Shown here in pieces: positions 8,514 to 18,200 of a DNA stretch of 49,434 bases (the first letter of the stretch is position 1; every line of letters starts with the position of its first letter). The stretch is taken from contig JAEEXN010000011.1 in NCBI GenBank assembly GCA_016291595.1, positions 1 through 49,434 on the forward strand. Reading direction: 5' to 3'. The translations under genes and the position numbers were made by a program. The notes beneath the pieces were generated by a model. The model had not been told where the DNA came from. It was given only the letters and a program-made list of their open reading frames with translations, and searched no databases. This DNA is from Prevotella sp. GTDB taxonomy: Bacteria; Bacteroidota; Bacteroidia; Bacteroidales; Bacteroidaceae.

Positions 8514-9911
8514 TTATCCAAATAGCGCACGTAGTGCTTCCTCCACTTTGCGTACCGGATGAAGCTCTATCTTGAACTTTCCACGGTTAAGTCCCGATAG
8601 GTTGTATTTGGGGATAATCATATGTTGGAATCCCAATTTTTCAGCTTCGGCAATGCGCTGCTCGATACGGTTCACAGGGCGTACCTCGCCCGATAGACCT
8701 ACCTCACCGGCCATGCACCAGCCACTTTCGATAGGCGTGTCTACATTCGAGGAAAGCACGGCTGCAATGACTGATAGGTCCATGGCCAGATCGGTGACCC
8801 GTAGTCCGCCGGCTATATTAATGAATACATCCTTTTGAATCAGTTTGAAGCCTACACGTTTCTCCAAGACAGCCAAAAGCATATTCAGGCGACGTTGGTC
8901 GAAACCCGTAGCCGAGCGTTGTGGAGTGCCATATGCGGCAGTGCTTACCAGGGCTTGCGTCTCGACGAGGAAAGGTCTGACTCCTTCAATGGCAGAACTG
9001 ATGGCAATGCCAGAGAGCCCTTCATGGTCTTGTGTGAGCAACAGTTCTGAAGGATTGCTTACCTGCCGCAGTCCTGTCTGCTGCATCTCGTAGATGCCTA
9101 GTTCGGACGTAGAACCAAAGCGGTTTTTCATAGAGCGCAGAATACGGTACATATAATGCTGGTCGCCCTCGAACTGAATAACTGTATCGACAATATGCTC
9201 CAGGATCTTAGGACCAGCCAGTGTTCCCTCCTTGTTGATATGGCCGATTAAAATAACAGGTATTCCACTCGACTTGGCAAAACGGAGTAGGGCAGATGCG
9301 CACTCACGTACTTGTGTGACGCTGCCGGGAGAGCTCTCCACATCCTCAGTTGAGATAGTCTGGATAGAGTCGATGACCACCAGTTCGGGTTTAACCTCTT
9401 TGATATGCTCGAAGATTGCTTCTAGCGAAGTCTCGCATAGAATGAGCAGACTGTTGTCTGGATCATCGCTGGCAGGCTTGATTCTCTCAGCCCTCATCTT
9501 CAGTTGGTGGGCGCTTTCCTCACCACTCACGTAGAGGATGTGCCGTTCTGGCATATGCAGGATGGTTTGTAGTGTGAGCGTACTCTTTCCGATGCCGGGC
9601 TCACCACCCAGCAGGACAATACTCCCTGGAACCAGTCCGCCTCCTAGTACGCGGTTGAGTTCCTCGTCATGCATATCGATGCGAGGCTCGTCTTTTGAAG
9701 AGATGTCTCTGAGGGACAAAGGTTTGTTTTTATTGCCCAGGCTAGCACGAACATGTGTGGCTGCCGACTTGGCGGCCATACTACCCGTATCATTGGATAA
9801 ACGAATTTCCTTGAATGTATTCCACTGTCCACAACTGGGACATTTGCCAATCCACTTCGGGCTTTCCTGTCCGCAATTCGAGCATACGTATGCGATTTTA
9901 TCTTTTGCCAT
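8514..9911 (-). CDS. radA: DNA repair protein RadA
   Basis: A 465-residue RecA-like branch-migration ATPase acting in recombinational repair. Zinc finger cysteines are C10, C13, C24 and C27 (YVCSNCGQ, GKCPSCGQW). Walker A is GGEPGIGKST at 102-111. The RadA-specific KNRFG motif is present (SMKNRFGSTSE). The C-terminus is a Lon-like domain (VGLSGEVRPVNRIEQRIAEA). The length is normal. The -7 element lies only five bases upstream of the ATG, so the mRNA may be leaderless. Confidence 0.96.
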   Translation of the reverse strand: MAKDKIAYVCSNCGQESPKWIGKCPSCGQWNTFKEIRLSNDTGSMAAKSAATHVRASLGNKNKPLSLRDISSKDEPRIDMHDEELNRVLGGGLVPGSIVLLGGEPGIGKSTLTLQTILHMPERHILYVSGEESAHQLKMRAERIKPASDDPDNSLLILCETSLEAIFEHIKEVKPELVVIDSIQTISTEDVESSPGSVTQVRECASALLRFAKSSGIPVILIGHINKEGTLAGPKILEHIVDTVIQFEGDQHYMYRILRSMKNRFGSTSELGIYEMQQTGLRQVSNPSELLLTQDHEGLSGIAISSAIEGVRPFLVETQALVSTAAYGTPQRSATGFDQRRLNMLLAVLEKRVGFKLIQKDVFINIAGGLRVTDLAMDLSVIAAVLSSNVDTPIESGWCMAGEVGLSGEVRPVNRIEQRIAEAEKLGFQHMIIPKYNLSGLNRGKFKIELHPVRKVEEALRALFG

Positions 9912-9915
9912 GCTA

Positions 9916-9923
9916 CAAAAGTA
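9916..9923 (-). promoter_or_regulatory. -7 element of radA, abutting the start codon
   Basis: TACTTTTG on the minus strand (9923-9916). With a start about five bases downstream, transcription would begin at the A of the radA ATG (9911). The -33 side is A/T-rich with no clear TTTG. Confidence 0.55.
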
Positions 9924-9932
9924 CGAAATAAT

Positions 9933-9963
9933 TTTGTAACGACGAAAATAATTTGTACTTTTG
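9933..9963 (+). promoter_or_regulatory. Promoter of the binding-protein/TPR operon
   Basis: TTTG (9933-9936), a 19-nt spacer, then TACTTTTG (9956-9963): a full match to the Bacteroidota housekeeping promoter. Predicted start near 9968. The two promoters (this one and that of radA) are back to back within 50 bp. Confidence 0.75.
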
Positions 9964-10003
9964 CATCGTGTTTTGACTAATATCGCACATTAATTAATAA
10001 CTG

Positions 10004-10049
10004 AAGGGCGACTCTCGTTTCTGAAACGCTGGGTAGCCCTTTCTTTTAG
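10004..10049 (+). promoter_or_regulatory. Leader hairpin with T-rich tail upstream of the binding protein
   Basis: Outer stem AAGGGC / GCCCTT (10004-10009, 10036-10041), an internal loop (GACTCT opposite CTGGGTA) and an inner stem CGTTT / AAACG with a CTG loop, then TCTTTT. It ends about 13 bases before the ATG at 10060. It may be an attenuator or a small regulatory leader. It does not match the TPP riboswitch core. Confidence 0.55.
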
Positions 10050-10059
10050 AAAAGCGACG

Positions 10060-10965
10060 ATGAGGAATCTCTTTTTAATTATAATAGGTATACTGTTGTT
10101 TGCCGCCTGTGGAGAGAGCTACGAGGAAAAACAGCGGCTGACCAGGGCTGAGCGTGCCCGGTTAGCTAAAGAAGACTCTGCCGCCCTGAAAGTCGGTGTT
10201 ATGCCAACTCTCGACTGTATGCCCATCTATCTGGCCAAGGAACGTCATCTGTTCGACACGCTCGGAGCTGACATACGTCCGAAGGCATATACTGCACATC
10301 TCGATATTCAAGACGCATTGGAGAAAGGCAGGATAGAGGCTGGAATTACAGACTTGGTACGTGCCAATAAGATGATGAAGCGTGGAACCCCCTTACGCTA
10401 TGTGGCTGCCACAAATACATATTGGCAGTTCATAACCAACCGTAAGTCACGTGTGAAGGAACTCAAGCAGATGGTCGACAAGATGGTGGCTATGACTAAT
10501 CACTCGGCCACCGACATGCTGGCGCAGATGTGTGTCGACAGTGTCAAACTGAAGCAGACCGATGTGTTTAAGGTGCCTGTCAACGACGTTCATGTACGGC
10601 TGTCCATGCTTCAGAACAACGAGATGGACGCCATGCTTATGACCGAGCCCCAGGCTACAGTTGCCCGCCTGTTTAAGAACCCTGTACTTATGGATACCCG
10701 CAACCGTGATATCCGTATGGGGGCTATCGTCATGCGTGAAAAACCTCTAAGCCACAAGAGCCGTCAGCAACAGCTCGATGTATTTGTCAAAGCCTACAAT
10801 ATGGCTTGCGACTCGCTGAACCTCAACGGATGGGGGCGATATAAGGATATTGTCATGAAATACACTCAAATTGACGAGAGGACATTTAAGGCTTTGCCCA
10901 AACTGCGATTTGAACATGCGAAGGCACCGCGCCAGAAAGATATCGACAGGGCTGCGAAATTTTAA
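10060..10965 (+). CDS. ABC-type substrate-binding lipoprotein (NMT1/SsuA-like)
   Basis: A 301-residue lipoprotein with lipobox LFAAC (Cys17). The mature part has the two-lobe periplasmic binding fold of the NMT1/THI5/SsuA class: LKVGVMPTLDCMPIYLAKE near the start, then AGITDLVRANKMMKRGTPLRYVAA and the later segment MLQNNEMDAMLMTEPQATVARLF. Such proteins bind small organics (thiamine precursors, sulfonates, nitrate) for ABC import. No permease or ATPase gene is nearby, so partners are elsewhere or it has another role. It has its own promoter and a leader hairpin, and is followed after 30 bases by a TPR protein, a likely two-gene operon. Confidence 0.8.
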   Translation: MRNLFLIIIGILLFAACGESYEEKQRLTRAERARLAKEDSAALKVGVMPTLDCMPIYLAKERHLFDTLGADIRPKAYTAHLDIQDALEKGRIEAGITDLVRANKMMKRGTPLRYVAATNTYWQFITNRKSRVKELKQMVDKMVAMTNHSATDMLAQMCVDSVKLKQTDVFKVPVNDVHVRLSMLQNNEMDAMLMTEPQATVARLFKNPVLMDTRNRDIRMGAIVMREKPLSHKSRQQQLDVFVKAYNMACDSLNLNGWGRYKDIVMKYTQIDERTFKALPKLRFEHAKAPRQKDIDRAAKF

Positions 10966-10995
10966 TGTACGTTTGATGTAGAGTTGGAGGCAGAT

Positions 10996-13194
10996 ATGAC
11001 TACAAAAATAGAGGGATTGTTGAGGAAACGCCGGCTGATGGACGCCATTCAGGAGATGAAGGGCTACGCCTCGGATTATCCCGAGGTTAGGGCAGCAGCG
11101 CGATTGGAGAAGATAGAGGAGGACTATCGGCTGATGCTCGATTTCATGAAACGTGGATTTAAGGACGAGAAGCGTGAGGAGATGTATAAGGGACTTGTGC
11201 ATAAACTGTATATCCTTGAGATGGACACGGTTCAGGCCGAGGACTTCCGGAAGAAGGCTCTATATAGTGAGGCATATGCACAAGTGTCGCGCAAACAATG
11301 GGATTACGACCTGATTCGCTACTCCTTAGAGAATTTCGTCACCGAGATGGCTATGCTCAGCCTTGAGGCAGACGACGTGCGGCTGACAAGAGAGCGCGAG
11401 TTGTATCAGCGCCATGCCGAGTTCATGTCTGTCCTTTTCCGCAAGATCTGGCTCTCTTATCAATGGAATGAAGTGGAGGCCGACTTCTACGAGTCGCTGT
11501 TCTTGTCGCCTACCGTTGAGTCGCGAGATATACAGATGATGGTCAGCGCCTTGACGCTAGCCTCTATCAAACAGTTTGATATATTGAAGTTCCGCACTTT
11601 AGTGCGCGTGTACCAGCAGACAGTCGACGTGCATGTGCGCCAAAGGGCGTTGGTGGGCGTTGCCTTCTCCATCAATGGCGAGGCTGACTTTTTCGGTGAA
11701 CAGAAGCAGTTGATTCTCTCCTTGTTACAAGACGATCAGGTGTGTAGGGAATTGCTGGAGCTTCAGATGCAGGTTGTCTACTGTCTGAATGCTGAGAACG
11801 ACAACCGTACCATTCAGAAAGATATCATGCCCTCGTTGCTCAAGAACAATAGTTTTGAGATTACACGCTTCGGCATCATTGAGAAAGAGGATGACCCCAT
11901 GGAGGACATCTTGAATCCTGGTGCCGCTGATCAGGCTATGGAGGAGATGGAAAAGACTGTCGGACGGATGATGGAGATGCAGAAGGCTGGCTCCGACATC
12001 TATTTTGGCGGCTTCTCCATGATGAAGAACTTTCCTTTTTTCCACGATGTGGCCAACTGGCTCACACCTTTCTACAAAGAGAATCCCGCCCTCAACGACA
12101 TTGTCGATAAGCTCAGTGGCACTCAGTTGATGGACAATATCGTGGACAATGGGCCTTTCTGCGATAGTGATAAGTATTCATTTTCGTTTGCTATGACTTC
12201 CGTCATCGACCATCTTCCCAAGAATGTCAAAGAGATGCTTGGCTCGGCTGAGGCGTTAGGGCCTGTCATGCACGAGAATGAGATGCAGACACCTGCATAC
12301 ATCCGTCGCATGTACCTTCAGGACCTTTACCGTTTCTTCCGTCTGTTTCCACGAAGGGCCGACCTGGTGAATCCGTTCTCACGCGAGGATGAATATCCGC
12401 ATAAGCGCCGTTGCATTTTCTTCGCAGATCCGCTTCTTGATGATTCTCCCATTACCGCCTATGTGGTAGAGCTGGGTAACTTCCTCCTAAAGCACAGGCG
12501 GATGGAGGAACTCGATGCTGTAATCTCTAACTATGATATGAGGTCAACCGAGAAGACGCCGGAGGCATTGAAGAAGAACATTCCTTACCTTTTGCTCAAG
12601 GCTGTCAGAAATGAGTATCTCTCGCTCGGCGAGGTCGCCTGCATGAATTACGAGATGATTCTGGCTATGGAGCCCGATAACCTGCGTGCCCTGAAGAGTC
12701 TCGCAAGGCTGAAGTTTTCATTCGGTGATTTCGAGCGTGCAGCAACATGTTATGAGAAACTGATTGAATTGCAACCCGACAAGCGGAGCCACGAACTGAA
12801 CTACAGCGCCGTATTGCTTAAGCTGGGAGAGATTGAGAAAGCCATGCAACTGATCTACAAGCTCGATTATGACAGTCCATCGGATGTGAACGTCCAACGT
12901 GTAAAAGCGTGGGGACTGATGGCGCAGGGCAAACTCGACCAGGCTCGTGAACTTTATGAAAGGCTTAGAAATTGTGGGCAGGCACAACCTGCCGACAGCC
13001 TGAATGCCGGGTATTGTGAGTGGATTGCGGGCGACATCTCACAGGCGGCTGACTTATTCAAGGACTACCTGAGACTGCTGAACCGCGAACAGTATAACAT
13101 CAGTATTGATTTTGAGCACGATGCAGACTTCCTTAATCAGAATGGTATTGGTAAGACTGACATGGCCTTGATGTACGATTTGGTTAACAACTAA
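10996..13194 (+). CDS. Large cytoplasmic tetratricopeptide-repeat protein
   Basis: A 732-residue protein, highly charged and helical, without signal peptide or membrane segments. The ATG at 10996 has a good GGAGG sequence five bases ahead; an in-frame TTG at 10984 is less likely. The N-terminal 330 residues look like alpha-alpha repeats (many RxxxLxxLxxL helices). The C-terminal 200 residues hold clear TPR units (SLGEVACMNYEMILAMEPDN, SFGDFERAATCYEKLIELQP, AQGKLDQARELYERLRNCG). TPRs bind partner proteins; the partner is not known. The tight coupling to the substrate-binding lipoprotein is the only clue to its job. No enzyme motif was seen. Confidence 0.8.
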   Translation: MTTKIEGLLRKRRLMDAIQEMKGYASDYPEVRAAARLEKIEEDYRLMLDFMKRGFKDEKREEMYKGLVHKLYILEMDTVQAEDFRKKALYSEAYAQVSRKQWDYDLIRYSLENFVTEMAMLSLEADDVRLTRERELYQRHAEFMSVLFRKIWLSYQWNEVEADFYESLFLSPTVESRDIQMMVSALTLASIKQFDILKFRTLVRVYQQTVDVHVRQRALVGVAFSINGEADFFGEQKQLILSLLQDDQVCRELLELQMQVVYCLNAENDNRTIQKDIMPSLLKNNSFEITRFGIIEKEDDPMEDILNPGAADQAMEEMEKTVGRMMEMQKAGSDIYFGGFSMMKNFPFFHDVANWLTPFYKENPALNDIVDKLSGTQLMDNIVDNGPFCDSDKYSFSFAMTSVIDHLPKNVKEMLGSAEALGPVMHENEMQTPAYIRRMYLQDLYRFFRLFPRRADLVNPFSREDEYPHKRRCIFFADPLLDDSPITAYVVELGNFLLKHRRMEELDAVISNYDMRSTEKTPEALKKNIPYLLLKAVRNEYLSLGEVACMNYEMILAMEPDNLRALKSLARLKFSFGDFERAATCYEKLIELQPDKRSHELNYSAVLLKLGEIEKAMQLIYKLDYDSPSDVNVQRVKAWGLMAQGKLDQARELYERLRNCGQAQPADSLNAGYCEWIAGDISQAADLFKDYLRLLNREQYNISIDFEHDADFLNQNGIGKTDMALMYDLVNN

Positions 13195-13468
13195 TCTGTT
13201 GCTGTTTACCACGATAGAATATAATAAGGCTCACCAGCTAATTATAGGTGTCTATTCCTTGATTTCAGAAGGCTCCTCTGAATTTCTGGAAGATTACTCT
13301 ACGATTGTAGAAGGCTGCTTAACGGGCCACGAAGTTTATTAAAACGCCCCAGTCTTGTAAGCACTTGTTACATAGATGTTCATACACAAATCCATAGTAG
13401 CAAACTAGAGGTTCTTGCTTTCCTTTTTATGTTTAGAAATCATTTGATTATTCTGGCGAAAAAATAAA
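13195..13468. repeat. Intergenic region with small palindromic and direct repeats
   Basis: No gene is visible. It contains AGAAGGCT twice (13267-13274 and 13309-13316, 42 bp apart) and a perfect mini-hairpin TCTAC-GATT-GTAGA (13298-13311). The same GAAGGCT and ACTCT elements occur in the GH31 leader at 40431-40490, so this may be a degenerate copy of the same repeat. The rest is A/T-rich without a recognisable promoter. Confidence 0.4.
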
Positions 13469-13501
13469 AGTGGCGGCTACCGTACGTACGGAGTCGCCAC
13501 T
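13458..13501 (-). terminator. Terminator of the secreted modular protein gene
   Basis: On the minus strand AGTGGCGAC...GCCGCCACT form the stem, with an inner palindrome CCGTACGTACGG, followed by TTTTATTTTTT. It lies 32 bases after the stop codon at 13533. Confidence 0.88.
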
Positions 13502-13532
13502 AATCAGTTTATAGTTGAATCTATGTAATCGG

Positions 13533-14711
13533 TTACTTCACCACAACCTTCTTGCCATTGATAATGTAGATACCGCCCTTCTGGATGTTGTTGACACGAA
13601 CACCTTGTAATGTATAGATGACAGCGCCTTTCTCCAAAGCAGCCTTAACAGCCTTGATGCTTGTGCTGTCCTCCTCCTTTACATAGAAGAACTTATAGTA
13701 CCAGTCGTCGCCACCACTTCCATCTGGCCGGAAGTATACAGTGTATTTACCAGCATTCTGAATGACATAGTTGTTTCCAACTCCATCGGGATACCATGTT
13801 CCACCGTTACTCTTGATCTTTAATTCAGCCCCAGCGTCCATGTCAAGGGTAATCATGTACTCTCCGGCTGCTTCGGGATTGGCCTCGAGCTTGTATTGGT
13901 CGTTCTCTGTCCAGTCGTTCATCGAACCAACGAGATAATACTCCGGGTTGTTGAATACATACTTCTTTCCATTGACGAACTCCATGTTGTCAGTCTGCTC
14001 CTTGGCGGTTCCGCTCTTTCCGTTGCTGAACCTGATCATGAGCGGTGCGTCCTCAGCCTTGAACGAGTAGGTGTAGACGCCGTTCTCGAGGGTTGCCGTG
14101 ATCTTCGTTCCGTTACCCTTTGGCTTGGCGATCTTCCCGTTCTCGAGTGTGATGACGCGTTCGTCGAAGTTAGCCCCGTTGTTATTGTTCCAGACGAATG
14201 CGTATACATTCTCCCATCCCTTGTTTGTCTCGAAGGTGACGGTGTAGTCCTTCCAGTTCCACTGTGCGGGCGTAAACTTGCCTGCCTCCTCGAACATCCC
14301 CGACTTTCCTCCACTGGTCCTGTACGCCGGTCCCATGGCTGTAATCTTGTACAGGTCGACGTCGTCCTTGAGCTCGATGTCCGCCGTTACGTGTGACGGT
14401 CTGTTGTCGGTGTCGCCCTTCTCCCATGCGTACGCCCCGGCTGCTACGGATGAGTAGAAGCGTGCGAAGTTGATGTTCGTACAGCCGTCAGGCAGCTCTG
14501 CCTTGTAGACCGCGAACTCGTTCTCCACGTACTCCATGGGAACCCACGATCCCTTTTCCTTGTCGAACTCGTTGCCTTCCCATGCCCAGACGGCGAACTG
14601 CCCTCCATCATCGGCCCATGCTCCGGCACTTAGGTAAATAGTTTTACCTTCTGCGAAACTGTTGATAGAGAAAGACAACAGTAGTGTCAATAAAGTAAAC
14701 AATTTTTTCAT
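13533..14711 (-). CDS. Secreted modular protein, probable glycan-binding, with Por-type tail
   Basis: A 392-residue protein with signal peptide (MKKLFTLLTLLLSFSINSFA). Three beta-rich modules follow. Residues about 22-135 start with KTIYLSAGAWADDGGQFAVW; about 150-240 (YTVTFETNKGWENVYAFVW) resembles starch-binding CBM25/26-type modules; about 255-345 (YYLVGSMNDWTENDQYKLE) resembles the SusE/SusF C-terminal binding module. The last 35 residues (YTLQGVRVNNIQKGGIYIIN) are a short C-terminal domain of the kind used by type IX secretion or surface anchoring. No catalytic motif was seen. The middle of the gene (about 14030-14640) is clearly richer in GC than both ends. Binding of an alpha-glucan is plausible but not proven. 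It is divergent from the susC operon. Confidence 0.65.
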   Translation of the reverse strand: MKKLFTLLTLLLSFSINSFAEGKTIYLSAGAWADDGGQFAVWAWEGNEFDKEKGSWVPMEYVENEFAVYKAELPDGCTNINFARFYSSVAAGAYAWEKGDTDNRPSHVTADIELKDDVDLYKITAMGPAYRTSGGKSGMFEEAGKFTPAQWNWKDYTVTFETNKGWENVYAFVWNNNNGANFDERVITLENGKIAKPKGNGTKITATLENGVYTYSFKAEDAPLMIRFSNGKSGTAKEQTDNMEFVNGKKYVFNNPEYYLVGSMNDWTENDQYKLEANPEAAGEYMITLDMDAGAELKIKSNGGTWYPDGVGNNYVIQNAGKYTVYFRPDGSGGDDWYYKFFYVKEEDSTSIKAVKAALEKGAVIYTLQGVRVNNIQKGGIYIINGKKVVVK

Positions 14712-14798
14712 AGGCTATTAATCTTTATGTTAGTTAATACTATTATATGTGTTAGTTAATATCTTAAGGCTTTATAATTAAATACAGAAAGGATTGAC

Positions 14799-14806
14799 CA
14801 AATATA
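14799..14806 (-). promoter_or_regulatory. Possible -7 element of the secreted modular protein
   Basis: TATATTTG on the minus strand (14806-14799), giving a leader of about 80 nt. No -33 element is visible at the right distance. Confidence 0.35.
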
Positions 14807-14984
14807 CAAAATAGAAGGCTAATAATAATCTGGTTGCTAATATAGTAATTATTTTATTAAGTTGTTATGTTTTTGCTTATTTTTTAAGAAATTTTTTACA
14901 CGCCGCGAAATCTAACAAGTATGTGAGAAATTTTTCCCCATTTGCGGTTTTATATAAACAATCGGTGAATTTAGTTTAGTATTT

Positions 14985-15015
14985 TTTGTATGTAATCATT
15001 TTTTTTGTATATTTG
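14985..15015 (+). promoter_or_regulatory. Promoter of the susC operon
   Basis: TTTG (14985-14988), a 19-nt spacer, TATATTTG (15008-15015): an ideal Bacteroidota promoter. Predicted start near 15020, so the leader to the ATG at 15240 is about 220 nt. That long leader (15020-15239) shows no clear hairpin or known riboswitch. A constitutive-looking promoter fits a SusCD system without its own regulator gene. Confidence 0.75.
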
Positions 15016-15239
15016 CCCTCGGTAAAAGTGTTTACTTTATTTGAAGATGTATATTGCAGGTTTAGGGCTTTTTTACTCTCCATTCTTTGGGCTTAATACC
15101 ACCTGCATTGGCAGTCGCAGAAATGTTTCAATTCAATTACACGATTTCGCGATATGTTGAATACTCGGAGACATCCATATCAGATACTGGACGTTAATAA
15201 AGAAAAATATTGTTTTGTATGATAAAATATTGCATTACT

Positions 15240-18200
15240 ATGAGTAAAACAAAAACCCTGATTTTGCTTTCGCTCATGCAGATGTTTGCTCTGATAGCTC
15301 TTGCTCAAAATACGATTGCCGACAAGCGGGTCACACTCAACATGACCGATGTAACTGTTAGGCAGCTTTTCGAAGAGGTTAGGAAGCAAACGGGATTGAG
15401 CTTCATTTATAGTAGTGAACTTCCAAAGGCATTGTCAACTGTTACATTAAAAGCACAAAACACCCCCATCACGCAGGTGCTCGATGATGTGACGAGGCAA
15501 ATTGGGTGTACATATGAGATGGAGGGTTCATCAGTAATGATTAAGGCTCGTCCAAATCCTCGAGAAGCGTCAGGGCATATGCGAAAGATTTCCGGCTATG
15601 TGCGTGATGAGGCTGGCGAGCCGCTGATGGGTGTCCCTGTGTCGATAGGAGATGAACAGATACGTAGTGTTACTGATATGGAAGGATTCTATTCTTTTCC
15701 GATTCCTATTGGGGCCACGACGCTAAAATTCAGTTACGTAGGACTAGGTACGGAATATGTCCAAATAGCTCAGGGCAACACCGATGTGAAACGCGATGTG
15801 GTGTTACGGTCGGACAATGAACTTGGCGGTGTTGTGGTTACTGGTATCTATAACCGGAACAAGGAGAGTTTTACAGGTTCTGCTACAACTTTTGATTCCG
15901 GTGAACTGAAAATGGTGGGCAATCAGAACCTGCTCCAGAGCCTGAAGACACTCGACCCTTCTTTTGCCATTGTAGAGAATGAGACGTTTGGTTCCGACCC
16001 GAACAGGTTGCCCGATGTGGAGGTAAGGGGAAAGACTAGTATTGTGGGATTGACCGAAGAGAATTTCGTCAACCCTAACCAACCACTTTTCATCTTAGAC
16101 GGTTTTGAGTCAACCTTGTCAACCATCAACGATTTGGATATGGACCGTGTGGCAAGTATCACCATTCTAAAAGATGCAGCCGCCACGGCTATCTACGGTT
16201 CTAAGGCTGCTAATGGTGTCATAGTAGTTGAAACCAAGAAACCCGAGCCTGGACAGCTAAGAGTCAACTATTTCGGAAACTTCTCTGTCACCTATGCTGA
16301 CCTGAGTGATTACAATCTGATGAACTCGACAGAGAAACTTGAGTTTGAGAAATTATCCGGCTATTTTGGCCAACTAGATGAAAATAACCAAATTACGGAC
16401 GAGAGTAATCAGATGAGGTATAACCTCACTTTGGCTGAAATTAAGCGTGGCGTTGATACTTATTGGATAAACGAGCCCTTGCGCATGGCGTTCTCGCAAA
16501 AGCACACTCTCTTCCTGGAAGGTGGCAGTGGCGACATGCTATACGGTGTTGGAGTGGGTTATGGTAATACTCAGGGCGTGATGAAAGAATCCGGAAAAGA
16601 CTTGGTTAACGGAAATATCAAGCTGATTTATAGGAAGAAGAAGTTCTCGTTGGCTAATAATCTCAATTTGGACTATAGCAAGGCAGACAGAGAAACCGTT
16701 CCGTTCTCCAGATATGCCCGTGCGAATCCTTATTTCAGGAAATACAATGAGTCCGGACAGCCCGACATGTTACTTACGTCAATAGAATATAAGGATATGG
16801 ATATGCTGGCACGTACGACGAAGAAATTCTATAATCCATTGTACGACAACGAACAGAATAACTATAACCAGACAAACACTCACGGATTCACCAACAACCT
16901 TGAGCTAGGTTGGATGATTGTGGAAGGCTTGCGGGCCAGGGCTAAGATAGGCATCGGATGGTCGACGGCAAAGGGCGAGATATTCAAGTCGCCATTCCTT
17001 TCCGACTATGTGGAGGCAGACCGTCTAAACAAGGGACAATACACCGAGTCGACGAATAACAAGAAAAATTACAATGGTGAGGTGTCGTTGTCGTATACGA
17101 AGATTTTCGCCCAAAAGCATCACCTGAATGCAATTATCGGCTTGCGTTTCTCAGATGATAAAGTTACCTATAGCCAATATGCGGTGAGAGGATTCATCGA
17201 TGATGAATTCCGTAATCCTTCCTTCGCTATTGGATATCCCGAGGGAGAGAAGTCTGTGTACTATGATACGCAGAAACGAAGTTCCAGTCTCTTTTTCAAT
17301 GCCGGCTATACTTTCGACAACCGCTATCTAGCCGACTTGAATTTGCGTCGTGACGGTTCATCCGTTTTTGGTGCTGACAATCATTTCTCTACCACTTGGT
17401 CCGTAGGTTTTGGTTGGAATATACATAACGAACCGTTTATGAAAAGCGTTGGATGGCTGGATTATTTTAAGCTACGAGCCTCAGTGGGAAATCCTGGCAA
17501 CCAGAATTTTGACGACTATGTTTCCATGAGAATATATGGTTACAATAATAATTATAGCAGTCCGTTCGGAGCAACTGTCTACGTGACGAACTTGGGCAAT
17601 AGAGGCCTGGACTGGCAGCAGACACTCGACATGAATATTGGTTTCGATCTGATGCTGTTTGATAGTCGCCTAAAATGCTATTTCGACTATTTCGACAAGA
17701 TAACCGACCCTTTGTTGGTCAGTATTGGAGTTCCGGAGTCGACAGGTACCTCTACGGTGCTTAGAAACCTGGGAACACAGGAAACAAAGGGTGTGACGCT
17801 GGTGTTGAACTATGCTATCATCAAGAAGAACGACCTGTTGTGGTCGGCAAACTTGAATATGCGTCACATGACAACGAAATACAAGGATATTGGAAACTCG
17901 CTGGGCATTTACAACAATGCGAACAAGAGCCGCAACTTGACTAGATTCTACGATGGTGGAAGTCCTTACGATTTATGGGCCGTCAGGTCGAACGGTATTG
18001 ACCCGATGACAGGCCGTGAGGTCTTCGTCAACAAAAACGACAACCAGACCTTCCTTCACGATTATGACGATGAGGTGGTCTGCGGTAACACGGAACCCGA
18101 CGTTGAAGGTGTTATTGGGACGTCGTTCTACTATAAAGGCTTTACAGCTTCTATCAATCTCCGATACCGTCTGGGAGGACAGATTTTCATGAACACGCTC

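Noticed and set aside
10004..10049. TPP riboswitch before a THI5-like binding protein
   Set aside because: The conserved CUGAGA and ACCUGA core sequences are missing and the leader is too short; kept only as an unclassified hairpin.
13896..14396. Plus-strand open frame and several minus-strand frames within the secreted modular protein
   Set aside because: Caused by the GC-rich core having few stop codons; no start signals or domains.
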